Below, in pieces: positions 45,371 through 57,149 of a stretch of DNA of 64,000 bases. Position numbers and translations under genes: made by a program. How positions within the stretch are numbered: the first letter of the stretch is position 1; every line of letters begins with the position of its first letter. Under the pieces are notes generated by a model. It did not search any database and was not told the origin of the DNA. It saw only the letters and a list, made by a program, of their open reading frames with translations. This DNA comes from Bathymodiolus brooksi. Taxonomy: Eukaryota > Mollusca > Bivalvia > Mytilida > Modiolidae. The stretch is taken from NCBI GenBank assembly GCA_963680875.1, contig OY804576.1:77071668-77135667 (forward strand). Reading direction: 5' to 3'.

Positions 45371-46224
45371 ATTGTTTTTACATCAATTAGAAAAAAAACA
45401 AGGTGACCACCACCACTGACCATATGTCAACATAGGACCTTAGTGTAAAATTCTAATTCATGAAGCTTATACTGTACATGAGTGATAATTACATTGCCCT
45501 GCTCAAAGTTAAGAGTTTCCGTTTCTAGATTAAAAATCTTTGAAAGATAATATTATCCTCAGAAATATCTGGCATAGAACCATGATTAATTGATCATTTT
45601 TTCACATGCTTTTCAATAGTAAATAAATCTGAACTGTACTTTTTAAAAATAATTTTTATTCCACAGTTAGAAGAGCCTAATGATCAGCATTTTGCAGAAA
45701 TATTTTGTTTTTACTGTTGACACAATCAGCACATCTCGGATGAATCCACTGTTACCCTTTTACCCCTCGGCGGTACTACAGAATGTGATGTGTGTCTACG
45801 CCCAACATGTCTTCATCGGAAGAAACACTGCACTCAGTGGAATAGTGCAAGCTGAATAAGTGCTCTAACAAAATGGTAATATTCGCTGAGTGTGTAGATA
45901 ATGCATATTAAATAAGTGGATAGGGCATTTCAGAACAAGCTTAATTGAAAGAAATAATTATTGATTCTCAAACAGTATATGCCGACACAGATTGTATATC
46001 TATATTAAATATGAGTTCGAAAAAATACTATAGATATTGTTCCATTTATATATCAAGATAATACATTCAATTGTTTAGTCCAATATATGATATTTATAAC
46101 AGACGAATCCATGTATTACTAATTTTACCTCCAACACTGAAGTTAGTACCGAAAGTAGTTATAGAGGAAGTTATGTTGATACGGACGAGGTAAGCTGCAG
46201 GAACGGAATCAATATATATATATA
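45371..46224. other. no gene recognised
   Basis: No exon or classified repeat; nothing supported. Confidence 0.5.
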
Positions 46225-46644
46225 AACACTGTTTGGTTTAATTTTCAGACGTATATAATATTTAGTATTAACCTAGTATCCTTTAAAGTAACTTTGAGAT
46301 CCAATTCTTCATTATCCTATCCAATATATTAAAAATTGCTGAGTTAGATTGCTGTCAAATTATAATATTAAGTATATATGTACCATCTACACACGCTTAT
46401 ACACATGTCTTACGCCTATCCTTAGATTTGCCTTACGAGACAAGGTAACACTACGACTATTGAAGCTCCTTTTTTTAGGGAGTGGATGTAGTCGAGTGGT
46501 CTAGGGCGCTGGACGTAAGGCTAAGCGAATGGTGCTGCAGTGTAACAATGGTGTGGGTTCAAATCCCGTCGAGGGAAGAACAAAAATTTGACAGCTCTAA
46601 AATCTAATTCTAACACTGTTTGGTTTAATTTTCAGACGTATATA
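46225..46644. repeat. perfect 33-bp direct repeats flanking a SINE3 segment
   Basis: AACACTGTTTGGTTTAATTT followed by TCAGACGTATATA is present without mismatch at 46225-46257 and 46612-46644, 387 bp apart. The tRNA-like SINE head lies between them near the right copy. Confidence 0.9.
46487..46590 (+). mobile_element. tRNA-derived SINE head (SINE3)
   Basis: Contains a good A box (TGGTCTAGGGCG) and a perfect B box (GGTTCAAATCC), the internal promoter of RNA polymerase III, arranged like a Leu/Ser-type tRNA with a long variable arm. The two acceptor-arm halves do not pair (GGATGTA against GAGGGAA), so it is a SINE head rather than a working tRNA gene. An AT microsatellite follows at 46640. Confidence 0.75.
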
Positions 46645-47860
46645 TATATATCTATATATCTATATATATATAGATATATAGTCATAACGAGTTCTGATGA
46701 AAGGGTCAATAACTCTATTTCGGTCGAAAATAAGAATAAGAGACGGATTTTTGCATAATTACTCAATTCACTGATACCATGTTCTTTCAAAATCGCACAA
46801 ATTCTAACTGATATTAAAAAAAAGACATTTACCATTCACATTCAATTCGAATTTAAAATATACACATGTATACAACATTCGTTGGTCAGGACTAGCAGTT
46901 AATAATTAGGACCTATTCCATATGTTGACCACAGATGTTGACCAAAAAGATCAAAATAGGATCTCTTTGAGCGAGTTTTGACAACATTAGGTTCAAATAA
47001 AACTTTGTTATTGTGCTTTTTCTCTCCAATAATAGTAACACTGCTATAAACAACGATATCGAGTAAGATAAATTCACTATGATTGATTTTATACCACTAA
47101 GCTAACGGATTCATTCTGGGTTTACCAGAGTTTGTTCTAGGCTCACCTCACTACACAGAGCAGCGTTATACTAGATATTCCATATTTCCCAATACCAATC
47201 GATTATTCTGCATATACATGGATTGTATATTCAAATACACAAAAGCATGGGACCATCTTTGGTTTTGAAATCGGAAGTTGCTTTATAATTGTTTGCTTTC
47301 AAATAACATTTCTTTTTAACACATAATTCTTGCAAACATAATCCTTGAATATCAATGATAAGTTAGATATGCGAATTTTGGTGCATCACATTTACTGATA
47401 TTTCTGAACTTTAAACTCAGTTTCAAGGTATTCTAGATCCTTTTCAAAGACTTTCAAAAACCTTTTTTGTGTGTAGAAAATAACCTGTTATTTGCCTTCC
47501 TTTTATCCAAAATTACTGCGGGCCAGAAAATGACTACATGATCGTCAGCTCCTACATCACTGAGATAATTTATACAAGCTCATGGGGGTAGTAATTTTAA
47601 TACCGGTATTTAGATTTTAGAGCCGGGAACAAACATTGGTAGAGGATCAATTAAGGAACAATATTTCAACAATGCTACGTTTCAATCTGACCTGTGTTTT
47701 ATGGGGAACTTAGCCCAAATGCAAGTGAAGGTCAAACAATTCCATTACTTATAAGACACAACTGTTTTACTAATTGTCAAGTACGGAAAAAGTCTTATTA
47801 GAGGAAAGAAAAAATCTACATCCACTACAATAAAATATTAATAGTTTCGGAGAAATTTAT
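46645..47860. other. no gene; TATC/TATA microsatellite at its start
   Basis: 46640-46682 is a TATATC/TATAGA simple repeat. The rest shows no exon, RNA gene or repeat family that I can support. Confidence 0.55.
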
Positions 47861-47924
47861 GTTGTCGCCCTTCTTCGATTTACGGATTCTGATTACCCCT
47901 TTGGTATCTTCAAACTCTTCTTGA
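47861..47924 (+). mobile_element. Penelope 3'-end fragment (P3 copy 13), minimal
   Basis: GTTGTCGCCCTTCTTCGATT, TACGGATTCTGATTACCCCT, TTGGTATCTTCAAACTCTTC: only the last ~64 bp of the family. Confidence 0.85.
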
Positions 47925-48245
47925 AATATGAAAAGTGAACAGATCAACTGGGTAGTTGTGTTGGCCATCTTGGTTTCCGAAGTGCTCTAAAGAATCAAAA
48001 TATGTAGAGGGCTATCTTTGGAACATTTAAACAGCAGCATCATTCAATCTTCCTAGCAGTTTCTGAAAAGAAATGTTTTTAAAATATTATTGGTCCTGTC
48101 AAGCCATTTTGAATTTACGATTGATACTAAAATCAAGTGTATGGCATATATTGGCACCATAGCTACTATTAGAGGAAGAAGTCGAGATAATATGCATATC
48201 ATCATCTGAGAAGTATACCTAATTATCTGACAAATGGGACAGAAA

Positions 48246-48503
48246 AAAAGTTTGAAGATACCAAAGGGGTAATCAGAAGCCGTAAATCGAAGAAGGACAG
48301 ACAACACAATGTCCAAAAAAATAGGGACAACAGGACAAACAACAATCTACAAAACATTACATAGAAAACTAAAGATCGAGCAACACGAACCCCACTGAAA
48401 ACCAGGGGTGAACTCAGGTGCTCCGGAACGGTAAGCAGTTCTTGCTCCAAATGCGGCACTCGTCGTGTTGTTCTTGTTACAAACATGGTGAAAAGTCAAG
48501 AAT
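48246..48503 (-). mobile_element. Penelope 3'-end fragment (P3 copy 14)
   Basis: On plus: AAAAGTTTGAAGATACCAAA, GGGGTAATCAGAAGCCGTAA, AACTCAGGTGCTCCGGAACG, GTCGTGTTGTTCTTGTTACA. Well preserved, non-coding part only. Confidence 0.9.
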
Positions 48504-49689
48504 GAGATATGCCACCATAAAAGTCAAACAATGTCATAGCGGTTTAGAATGCTTAATAACCGTACATGTTCGTCTTTTTTTTCAAGATATAACAATTTAA
48601 CATAATACGTGTCATATAGTGCGATGAAATAGACAAAGCTACACACAGGTGTTAGCAGCTTACGTTACGGAAATCCTAATGTCTTTGCTTATGTTGTATC
48701 CATTTGTTATTTATCACCAACAGGCACAAACGGCAAAAGCTAAATAACCAGTAACACAAAGAATTTAAAAGAAAACAGGTCGCATTAAATATGAATATCA
48801 CAGAAAAGTGGAAAATAAACAAAAGAAGAAAATTGAAGCCATGTTTTTAATTAAATTTTTATGGAGGGTTTAAATGAATTATATGGGCTATATATTACTA
48901 TAAGCTGCTAATGAATTCAATTAAATTGCCTATTAAAATATATTATACATGATCCGTCAATACAAGGTTTCCATAACAATAGAAGACTGAAATAAGCCAA
49001 CCTGTTGTAATAGGGTAGGTAGATATTAGCATGTAAAAAATTGTTTGACGACATGATCTATGGATATATGCTATGAGCATGTGATATATTGTAATTGTTT
49101 TTTCCCCGAGAACTAATGAAAAATTAATACATCCAATGAACTGACGATCTTGTAAAACACTCCTTCTATAGTATATGGATATATTATCTAGACAACTAAC
49201 AGTATTTCTCTTATATTTATGAAAAAAAACACAAGTTTTCAATCAATAAAATTAAAATAATAATCCAGTTAGAAACATATAACAGTGGGATGGGCAAATA
49301 AGTTATTATTCGGTTTTATTTGCCGCAAGTAAAACAGATTATGGATAGGTGGGAAAAGTTCGACCTTACAACCGGCTACTGGCAATGACCAATTCCAGCT
49401 ATATGATCATCATTGGAAACTGTCCTCATGCTACTTTTATGTGCCCGGTGTAATGCATTATTCAAATACGACGCATCTATTAACTCTCTGTCCTTAGATC
49501 TACAATAGACAAATTCAATACAACAACGCAACATCTAAAATAAAGAAACTTTGTCCTACTGCTAAACTCCAATGTTCTCTAAAAAACTGATGACTTTGAT
49601 GAAGTTATTTAACGCCATTGCCTTGATTTGAAAATATTTTGGAATGATCTATGAAAATAAAGCAATGTATATTCTGTTAATTGAAGAAT
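48504..49689. other. no gene recognised
   Basis: Nothing supported on either strand; a 99-codon ORF at 48943-49242 (minus) lacks any recognised motif. Confidence 0.5.
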
Positions 49690-49738
49690 TGATTGGTTGT
49701 TGGTTGGTTTTATTGTGTTCAACGCCACTTTCAACAAT
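49690..49738 (-). mobile_element. SINE2 3' end fragment
   Basis: GATTGGTTGTTGGTTGGTTT (tail) then TGTTCAACGCCACTTTCAAC. About 50 bp, the same truncation size as 4912-4961. A possible flanking duplication TGAAGAATTGA-like sequence is seen on both sides. Confidence 0.75.
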
Positions 49739-49938
49739 GAAGAATTGAAGAAAAAAAAAAAGGAAAAACAAGTACTGTTACCTACCTTTATATTCATATC
49801 TGAACTTAAGATCATTTGTATTTCATAATCATAATAATTTCTGGATATAACTGCCCTCTGTACATTTGATAAGAAAACAAAGAGTCCATTTATACAGGTA
49901 ACTAGATCAACTAGCAGGGGTGAAGAGATAAAGGATAA

Positions 49939-50051
49939 AATGACCATGAATGGTCTACAAAACACAACACAGAAAACTAAAGGCTGAGCAAGACGAACCC
50001 CAATAAAATCAGGGATGAACTCAGGTGCTCCGGAAGGATTAGCAGTTCGGA
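49939..50051 (-). mobile_element. Penelope 3'-end fragment (P3 copy 15), internal piece
   Basis: On plus: TGACCATGAATGGTCTACAA, AACACAACACAGAAAACTAA, AACTCAGGTGCTCCGGAAGG. The constant 3' terminus is missing here, unlike in most copies. Confidence 0.8.
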
Positions 50052-51597
50052 GGAATTTGCTTTTCTTAAGTTATTTTGGATTAAAAAGTTCATTGTTGAT
50101 AATCGGTGTATTTTTTCTCTCTCTATATTTTACAATTTAAATACTAATTTATGATCAACTTTTTTTTTTACAAAAACTGCAAAGAACCTAGCGTATCATA
50201 AAAAGTAAAATCTGAAATATGAAAATTTTCTATTTTACACACTTCATCTAATTAAAGGAGATTAATATGCACGTAGAAACAGTATAATAAATGAATAAAT
50301 TAAATAATGTAGATGATAAATAACTCAACGGAATCCTAAAATTAAAATTCAGGAAATAGGCAAAAAATTTGAAAGATATAACACATAAAGATGAATTTTC
50401 CATTTTTAATTTCTTCCAAGTATTACATTTTGTATGAATAGCCAAACACAATATGTAGTAATTTAAAAAATGATAAATTGTAGCTATGAATAAGATAATT
50501 GTCATATTTTGCATATTCAATTAATTGAATAGAATTTTCATAATCGATTTTTGACAAAATAAAACTTTTTGTAACAACCAGAAAGTCTTCCGTATTAAAC
50601 GATTCATTTTCCAACAAATACGCTTTACATGTTCTGATTTCGTTTGATCTTCTCTTCAAAATTATGAAGTGTGCAGCCATATAAAAATTAGGTAGTAAAG
50701 ATGATAATTTACGAGTGTTAAAAGGTACATAGATGTTCATAATTTGTTCACATAAAATAAAAGCTATGGTCATAGAAATGATATTATAATGCAAAGTTGG
50801 TCCATATATCAGTTTTATATAAGAGCTAACATTCCCCCAAAACAGAATAAATTACCATAAACCTTTGTATTTTTATAATAATTTTAATTGGTCTATTGAA
50901 ACAGAACACTTCATCATAAAATATTTTTTTATTTAAATCCCACTGATACAAGTAAACGGATGAACTAAGTCCCATTCAAGGATATCTTTGAATCTTATCT
51001 GGATATCAACCAACAAAAAACAGAAACAGTCCTTACTAGAATAATAACACCTGACAACAATAGACATACATTTAATGGAGTTTAATACAAGATATTTTCA
51101 CTTAAATAATATAAAAAAAACAACATTGCCTTTAGAAACAACCCCAGACCGATTCATATTTACATCACTTGAATGGAAATACACGTTAGAGAATACTTAA
51201 GGGGCAATCAAAAATGAACAATCAAGAGAAACTAGTATTGTTGAAAAGTACTCTGTCAGTTGCATGCAGATAACGAAAGATGGTATTGGCAATTAGATTT
51301 TGGTTCAAATTTGACTATTGTTTCATTATTATGTCTTGTATACCATCTAATATTTAGATAATGGTTGAGGCCTGCGATTGTCTTTAATAGAACTAATATT
51401 ATACAATGTGACTACTTCTGTGTCACGAAGATTAAATATATTATGAATAATGTTGAAGATTTTAGTGTTCTTTATAATTTCCTCATCGTCCAGTTATATG
51501 TGAGAGTAGGCATTTACTAACATGTGGAACGCACTTGCATTTACCGCATCATTTCACTAAGAGGGGAGTTTTTGGCCCATAAAACTATTTTAGCTAC
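50052..51597. other. no gene; short family B remnant
   Basis: CGTTAGAGAATACTTAAGGG and GCAATCAAAAATGAACAATC at about 51186-51240 are a family B 3' end. ORFs of 90 and 123 codons around 50248-50794 (minus) are AT-rich with no known motif. Confidence 0.5.
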
Positions 51598-51685
51598 GAC
51601 TGTTCCAAAGCCTTTACAATTTTGTCTCTTTCTACAATAATTCATTTGGATTTAGGAACTGTTCCAAGAGTTTAGTACGCTTTGC
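51598..51685. repeat. dispersed repeat family D fragment
   Basis: GACTGTTCCAAAGCCTTTAC and AGGAACTGTTCCAAGAGTTT share the GGAACAGTTCC-type core of family D in inverted orientation. Confidence 0.45.
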
Positions 51686-51813
51686 TTTGTATGTTATTAC
51701 ATCATTTGTACCCTTTCATTTTGATTATATACTTATGTATGAATACTATGCACTGGAAAATACATACTGTTATTAATAAAAAAACATTGCAATATTGTAC
51801 ATAAATTTGCAGG

Positions 51814-52055
51814 AAAAGTTTGAAGATATCGAAGTGGTAACCAGAAGCCGTAAGTCGAAGAAGCACAGACAAAACAATGACCAAAGAACAATGGTCTACA
51901 AAACATTACACAGAAAACAATCTACAAACCGAGCAACACGAACCCCACAAAAATCCGGGTTGAAATCATGTGTTCCGAAAAGGTGAGCAGTTCCTGCTCC
52001 ATATTTGGCACACGTCGTGTTAGTCTTCTTACAAACCCGACGATAATTAGTTTTC
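51814..52055 (-). mobile_element. Penelope 3'-end fragment (P3 copy 16)
   Basis: On plus: AAAAGTTTGAAGATATCGAA, GTGGTAACCAGAAGCCGTAA, AAATCATGTGTTCCGAAAAG, CACACGTCGTGTTAGTCTTC, ACAAACCCGACGATAA. Confidence 0.88.
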
Positions 52056-52096
52056 TTAAAAGGCTTTCGACTTTTGAAAAAAACCATGTTTCAATA

Positions 52097-52124
52097 GTCT
52101 TCTTCTTCTTCTTCTTCTTCTTCA
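52097..52124. repeat. TTC microsatellite
   Basis: About nine tandem TTC (GAA) triplets. Confidence 0.95.
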
Positions 52125-52267
52125 ACATACTCTAATAAAATAAAATATATATAACCTTTAACATTTTCCAAAGCAAACATTGTTCTTTTGATTGTTCTGT
52201 TTTACCATTTTGATATATAAAATAATCGGAGCACACGCATTTAATTATAAAACATTATAGTGCTTAA

Positions 52268-52385
52268 AGTGACAGGTTTTCTTTGGGTAATCTGGTTTCA
52301 TCCACCAATAAAACTGACCACCACGATATAACCAAGATATTGTTGAAAGTGGCGTTAAATACCACAACCCTAATCCTAACCCTAT
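52268..52385 (+). mobile_element. SINE2 copy, 3' half
   Basis: CTGGTTTCATCCACCAATAA, AACTGACCACCACGATATAA, TTGTTGAAAGTGGCGTTAAA, then an ACAACCCTAATCCTAACCCT tail. The tail resembles a telomere-like CCTAA repeat but is only two or three imperfect units. Confidence 0.85.
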
Positions 52386-53094
52386 AAATTGTAGCTCTGA
52401 AGATCGTTTTCATTCTTTACATTCATTACATAGAAAAAATGGGCAAAACACATATTTTTAAAAAGAAAAATAATCCAATAAAACGCTACTTCTTGTATGG
52501 TTAGCATTTTTGTGGGATTAAAACCGAAATTAGTTGGAGATGGCTTTAGGTCATAAAATTAAGTTGGGCGCATTTCAATATTTTTCATATTCATCATAGC
52601 TTCTCAAGTAATATAACTTCTATTTTTATTTGTAACATTATTAAGCGATTTAAAAGAAATTATGTGATTTATTTACAAAACACATTAATAATGTTTTTTT
52701 TTAGCATGAACAAGTTCACCGTATATTGGTTTGTCGTTTAATGTACAAAATTCGACATTTTAAGTAAATTAAAAAGGATAATTCTCAACTAAAAATCATC
52801 AAAAGTTCTTACTTCAAAAGCTGAAAATGAATGCATATAGTTACTATGATTGCATTGCTACTTATCTTTATTTAATCTTAATTTGTTTCTATTCCTATTT
52901 CTATATATGCTACAACTGATATATCAAAGACCATGAACACAGTGCTATGCCCTTTACTTACACACATGAAAATAAAAAGCTGAATGTTAATGGTTGACAA
53001 TATAACCAACCACAATAACACGATCAACCCACTCGAACAAACCTCATTTTTTCAAATATTGAAATGACAATAACATAAGGAGCCGATTTGATTA
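52386..53094. other. no gene recognised
   Basis: AT-rich; nothing supported. Confidence 0.5.
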
Positions 53095-53360
53095 AAACCG
53101 GAAATTTTAGTGGTGCTCACGACACTTTTCTGGAATAACTTTCATACGCTCATAATAAAAAAAAAATGGAAAACTAAATACAAATGTAGTCTAATTTAAA
53201 AGTTTTTGGGAGCAAGTTAAGCAAAAGGCCTAAACAGGATGGCCCAATTCGGCTAAGGTCACATATACCTGAGGAGAAACCTTGAGTCCTGACGTAGGAC
53301 ACAAATATGTGTAAACTATTACCATAGCGATAAACAATAGATCTTAAACTTATGCCATAA
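53095..53360 (-). repeat. dispersed repeat family C copy
   Basis: On plus: GTGGTGCTCACGACACTTTT, CTGGAATAACTTTCATACGC, TTTTTGGGAGCAAGTTAAGC, CCTAAACAGGATGGCC, CACATATACCTGAGGAGAAA. The inverse order is seen at 57150-57590. Confidence 0.78.
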
Positions 53361-53477
53361 GGTGTCCATCTAATTGTATTTCCCATATAACCTCTGATTG
53401 TTAACCATACCTATATAAAAGCAACCTCTTTGTAAAAGACCTAGTAGTATTCGACATATAGTTGTCTTGTGTAGCTA

Positions 53478-53714
53478 CAGTGCCGGATTTAGGACAAATG
53501 AGGTCCTGTGCTAGTTAAGTTATGAGGCCCCTTACTCGGGCCCTGAAGGAGGTAGACCCAGTCAGGCATACATGCTCAGGAAATTTAGGAATAGTTAAAA
53601 TATTACGTTATATTAGGTAAATCGTAAAAAAATGTTTTTGGCAGGAAGATGGACCCCTGACCAACGGAGCCCTGTGCTTAAGCACACCTAAGCACAATGG
53701 TAAATCCGGCGTTG
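53478..53714. mobile_element. 237-bp hAT-like MITE
   Basis: Terminal repeats CAGTGCCGGATTTA (53478-53491) and TAAATCCGGCGTTG (53701-53714). Flanking octamers TGTAGCTA (53470-53477) and TGATGCTA (53715-53722) agree in 6 of 8, fitting an aged 8-bp hAT target duplication. No ORF of note. Confidence 0.82.
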
Positions 53715-53873
53715 TGATGCTAGCGCACTCTACAATGTTGGCAGTCATTAAAACGAAAATGGCCTAATCATGTGAATATCCAGAAATGACTGTAAGGTAT
53801 ACGTGTTCCTCTAAAGTACTACAAAGATCAGGGATCAAAATGTCTTACACACACAGACATTAACACATCAAAT

Positions 53874-54025
53874 AAACGATAGAGAACACCGAAGGGGCAA
53901 TCAAAAATGGACAATCCAGAGAAACTGGCAACATAGGGCACAGGACGAAGAAAAAAACAAAATAGATACACAACGCAATGTTTGCCCGGCACCACTATGC
54001 GCAAACAAACACAAATAAGACAACC
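53874..54025 (-). repeat. dispersed repeat family B copy
   Basis: On plus: AACGATAGAGAACACCGAAG, GGGCAATCAAAAATGGACAA, TCCAGAGAAACTGGCAACAT, ACTATGCGCAAACAAACACA. Confidence 0.82.
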
Positions 54026-54337
54026 ATGGCAAAGTACAAGGATATGCGCTGAGGGTAGTTCGTTCTGATCTGATTTGAAGATATATATGCAATTCTTAAT
54101 TTCTTTGTTATTATCACATCAGTAACATGGCTATAAATGTAGCCTATAATTATGGAATAATATATTATTAATTATTGGTAATTACATTGTGTTAAATTTA
54201 GATTATCATATTATAGATTAGTTGATATAAAATAAAATTAACATGAAGATCCATCATTAGATAAACAAAAATTACAATATTTCTTTCAATGTATATTGAG
54301 TCATAATACCGGTATAATGTTACTAAAAATCCATCAT

Positions 54338-54565
54338 AGTACTATACCACTCCTACTTATGGAGCTCATATTTCACAACTCAAAATACGCTACGATCGAC
54401 CTTGCAGTTTGTATGCAGTCTTTTTATAACGCCAGTGTATTCTGACTACTTAGTACTATATCACTCCTACTTATGGAGCTCATATTTCACAACTCATACG
54501 CTACGATCGACCTTGCCGTTTGTATGCAGTCTTTTAATAGCGTCATTTTTTTATGACTACTTAAC
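54338..54565. repeat. 114-bp tandem duplication
   Basis: AGTACTATACCACTCCTACT, TATGGAGCTCATATTTCACA, ACGATCGACCTTGC, TTTGTATGCAGTCTTTT recur at 54338 and 54452. Two copies, highly similar, so recent. Confidence 0.88.
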
Positions 54566-54839
54566 ACTCAAGCTAAGGAATTCTAAGAAATTGTCTCATC
54601 TTATCTTCTAAAAAGGTTTCCAGAAGATAACAACACCTTATTGACAAGTATTCTGTCACTTTCGATCAGATGGCGAGAGATAATATTGGATATTAGATTT
54701 TGTTGCAGAGTTGACATTGTTTCCCTATTATGTCTTCCGATAGCCTTGTGGCTCTCCAACATTTAAGTAATAGTTAAGTCATAGACTCTCCCTACATCAT
54801 ACATATAGCAACTTCTGCGTCACGACGAATACACATAGT

Positions 54840-54955
54840 AAAAACGTAGATATCTAATTTAGTGCATACGACACTTTTCCAGAATAACATTCATCAGGTC
54901 CGCTCGAAAGTCAAAATACTGGGAACCAAATAATCTAAAGATTTGGGAGCAAGAT
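54840..54955 (-). repeat. dispersed repeat family C copy, short
   Basis: On plus: AAACGTAGATATCTAATTTA, GTGCATACGACACTTTTCCA, GAATAACATTCATCAGGTCC, GATTTGGGAGCAAGATAA. Confidence 0.75.
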
Positions 54956-54974
54956 AATATGCATTAAATGCACA

Positions 54975-55185
54975 TTTGAGAATACCGAAGGGGCAATAAA
55001 AAAGGACAATCCACACAAAACTGGCAACATAGGGTACACAAGACGAAGAAAAACAAAACAAAAACACAACACAATATATGTTGGACTACCACTATACGTA
55101 AACGAACACAAATAGCGTACATTTATATATAAGACATGAGCCCTTTTACAAACAACTGGAGGTAAAGACGAACCGAACATCGTTT
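54975..55185 (-). repeat. dispersed repeat family B copy
   Basis: On plus: AATACCGAAGGGGCAATAAA, GACAATCCACACAAAACTGG, CAACATAGGGTACACAAGAC, TATGTTGGACTACCACTATA, ACTGGAGGTAAAGACGAACC. Nearly full length. Confidence 0.85.
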
Positions 55186-55440
55186 AGGATTTTGACTCTG
55201 CATTCTTTGGAGCAAGACTGTTCACCCGGCTGTATTTTTAAAGGTCAGTATTTTGCTCACATGTGGGAAATACTTGCATCATTTCACCAGGAGGGGAGGT
55301 TCGGTACCATAATCCTAGTGTTCCACTGATTTTTTTTTATTGAAGTGCCTTACCAAGCCAGGAAACCGAGCGGCCATGTATATGTTTGTATGTTGGGGTG
55401 TTCATGTTGCATGTTCTGCAAATGTCGCATTGGATTATGA

Positions 55441-55631
55441 AGAAGATACCAAAGGGGCAATCAGAAACCGTATATCGAAGAAGAACAGATAACACAATGG
55501 TCAAAAGAAAAAGTACAAAAGGACGACATACAACGATCGACAAAACATACATATAAAACTAAAGATCGAGTAACACGAACCCCATTAAAAACCGGGGGTG
55601 AACTCAGGTGCTCCGGAAGAGTAGGCAGTTA
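55441..55631 (-). mobile_element. Penelope 3'-end fragment (P3 copy 17)
   Basis: On plus: GAAGATACCAAAGGGGCAAT, CAGAAACCGTATATCGAAGA, AACCGGGGGTGAACTCAGGT, GCTCCGGAAGAGTAGGCAGT. Confidence 0.9.
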
Positions 55632-55644
55632 TATGTACTGTATT

Positions 55645-57020
55645 GAAGATCTTCTTGGTGTATCAACATTATTAACCATCGTATCATCGTCTTGACCATA
55701 TTTGTGTACCAATGATATTATAAGAAACAGGAAGTGCTTACTCTTCGAGAGCACATGGTTTCACCCCGGTGGGGCCCGTGTTGCTCTTCTTTTTCACTTT
55801 GTGTGTTGTGCATTTTGCTTTGTTTGTCCTGTATCTTGTGTGCCCAATGTTTCCGATGTCTTTGGATTGTCCCTTCGGTTTTCTCTAAGCTTATATGTAG
55901 TGTTATTATCTTGTGATATACCTGGTGAATCCATAATATTTAATGTTGTCGTCATCGTCGAGAGGACCTTTTAGGTGTATCAAAACATTAGAAATACTGT
56001 CATCGTTGTGTAGACCTGTTTGAAATCGTCTTGACATTCCGAGTGAAAACATTCTCTCGATGATTGTTGATGTTCACCTCATATGAAGGCAATAAATGTT
56101 CAATAATACTGAAACTACTATAGGAAGGGCATATTCAAAACTTATCAGCACATCTGAATTTCGCGTTTATAATTTTGAATGTTTTCATGTTGCATTAGAC
56201 AACAAAATAATTTCCATAAAAAATACAATTACGGAAACGGCTGTTAGGGATTGTAGACTGGGCGACAACCTATTGCTTCCTTTGTTGGAATGTTGTCCAC
56301 TAAATTGTGTCCCCCGTCAGCAAATTTTCTGTAAAATATCCTAATTGTCCTGATAACTATCACAAGTTATTCTGCACTTCCTCTATCTGAACAGTCAAAT
56401 TGCATTGACTGGATAAAGCTTTGTATATGCGGTCACTGACCGAAATATAGCTTTTCTGGTACCCCCTTCACACGTTTTACCTGTTGAGCTTTGGGAAGCT
56501 ACTTGTAAATCTTAAGACAGTCTTAAGACAATCTTCAAGTCGAAGACGCGATATCATTTATTTTGACACATTAATCCATCAACGTTTATAGCTTGTCCCT
56601 TTTGACAAATTCTGTCAACAGGAATTGACCAATTGCTCTATCAATAATACTAGATATTGACGTAAGCTTTTTGACGTCCATCTTGGTGTATCGATAATAT
56701 TAGATATCGGGGTATCGTTTTCACGACCATTTTGATTTGTCAAAGATATGTGATATCGTGTCTTCGACTTGAAGACTGTCTTGGTCTATCAATAATATTA
56801 GAAATTGACGTAAGCTTCTTGACGTTCATCTTGGTGTATCTACAATATAAGATATCGTGTCATCATTTTGGAGAATGAATATCTTGGTTTCATGTCGTCG
56901 TCGTTTTACAACTATCTCGGTTTATATATAATATTATATCTTTGTGCCAGCTGCCAGGAGACCATCGTGGTACATCATTACTATCAGATATCATGTCACC
57001 ATCTTGACGACTAGTCTGGC
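55645..57020. repeat. degenerate ~55-65-bp tandem array
   Basis: CTTGGTGTATCAATAATATT, AGATATCGTGTCATCATTTT and TTGACGTCCAT-type words recur many times, most clearly at 56645-57010. Scattered units also lie at 55645-55700 and 55950-56040, split by a family B copy at 55738-55890. An 82-codon ATG-started ORF at 56096-56344 lies in an unrelated insert; it has no known motif. Confidence 0.7.
55738..55890 (+). repeat. dispersed repeat family B copy
   Basis: CTTACTCTTCGAGAGCACAT, CCCCGGTGGGGCCCGTGTTG, TGTATCTTGTGTGCCCAATG, TTTCCGATGTCTTTGGATTG, CGGTTTTCTCTAAGC. Shows the P3-like head joined to the array motif in a single copy. Confidence 0.85.
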
Positions 57021-57149
57021 TTATCGCTTATGTCTATAATTAGTTAATTATTATGCATCTTTGTCAATCATTTCTTTGTTTCATTATTTAATTTATTTAT
57101 GGATATTTTATAACTGTTTTTGTTCAAAGCATAATTTAAGAATATGACA

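Noticed and set aside
46487..46590. Functional tRNA gene
   Set aside because: A and B boxes are good but the acceptor stem does not pair and no sensible anticodon arm forms; a SINE head explains it.
48943..49242. 99-codon ORF on the minus strand
   Set aside because: No motif or homologous-looking segment; composition follows the local AT content.
52355..52384. Interstitial telomere repeat (CCTAA-like)
   Set aside because: Only two or three imperfect units, and it is in the tail position of a SINE2 copy, where simple tails are normal.
56096..56344. 82-codon ATG-started ORF
   Set aside because: No recognised motif, no splice signals and surrounded by a degenerate tandem array; kept only as a note.
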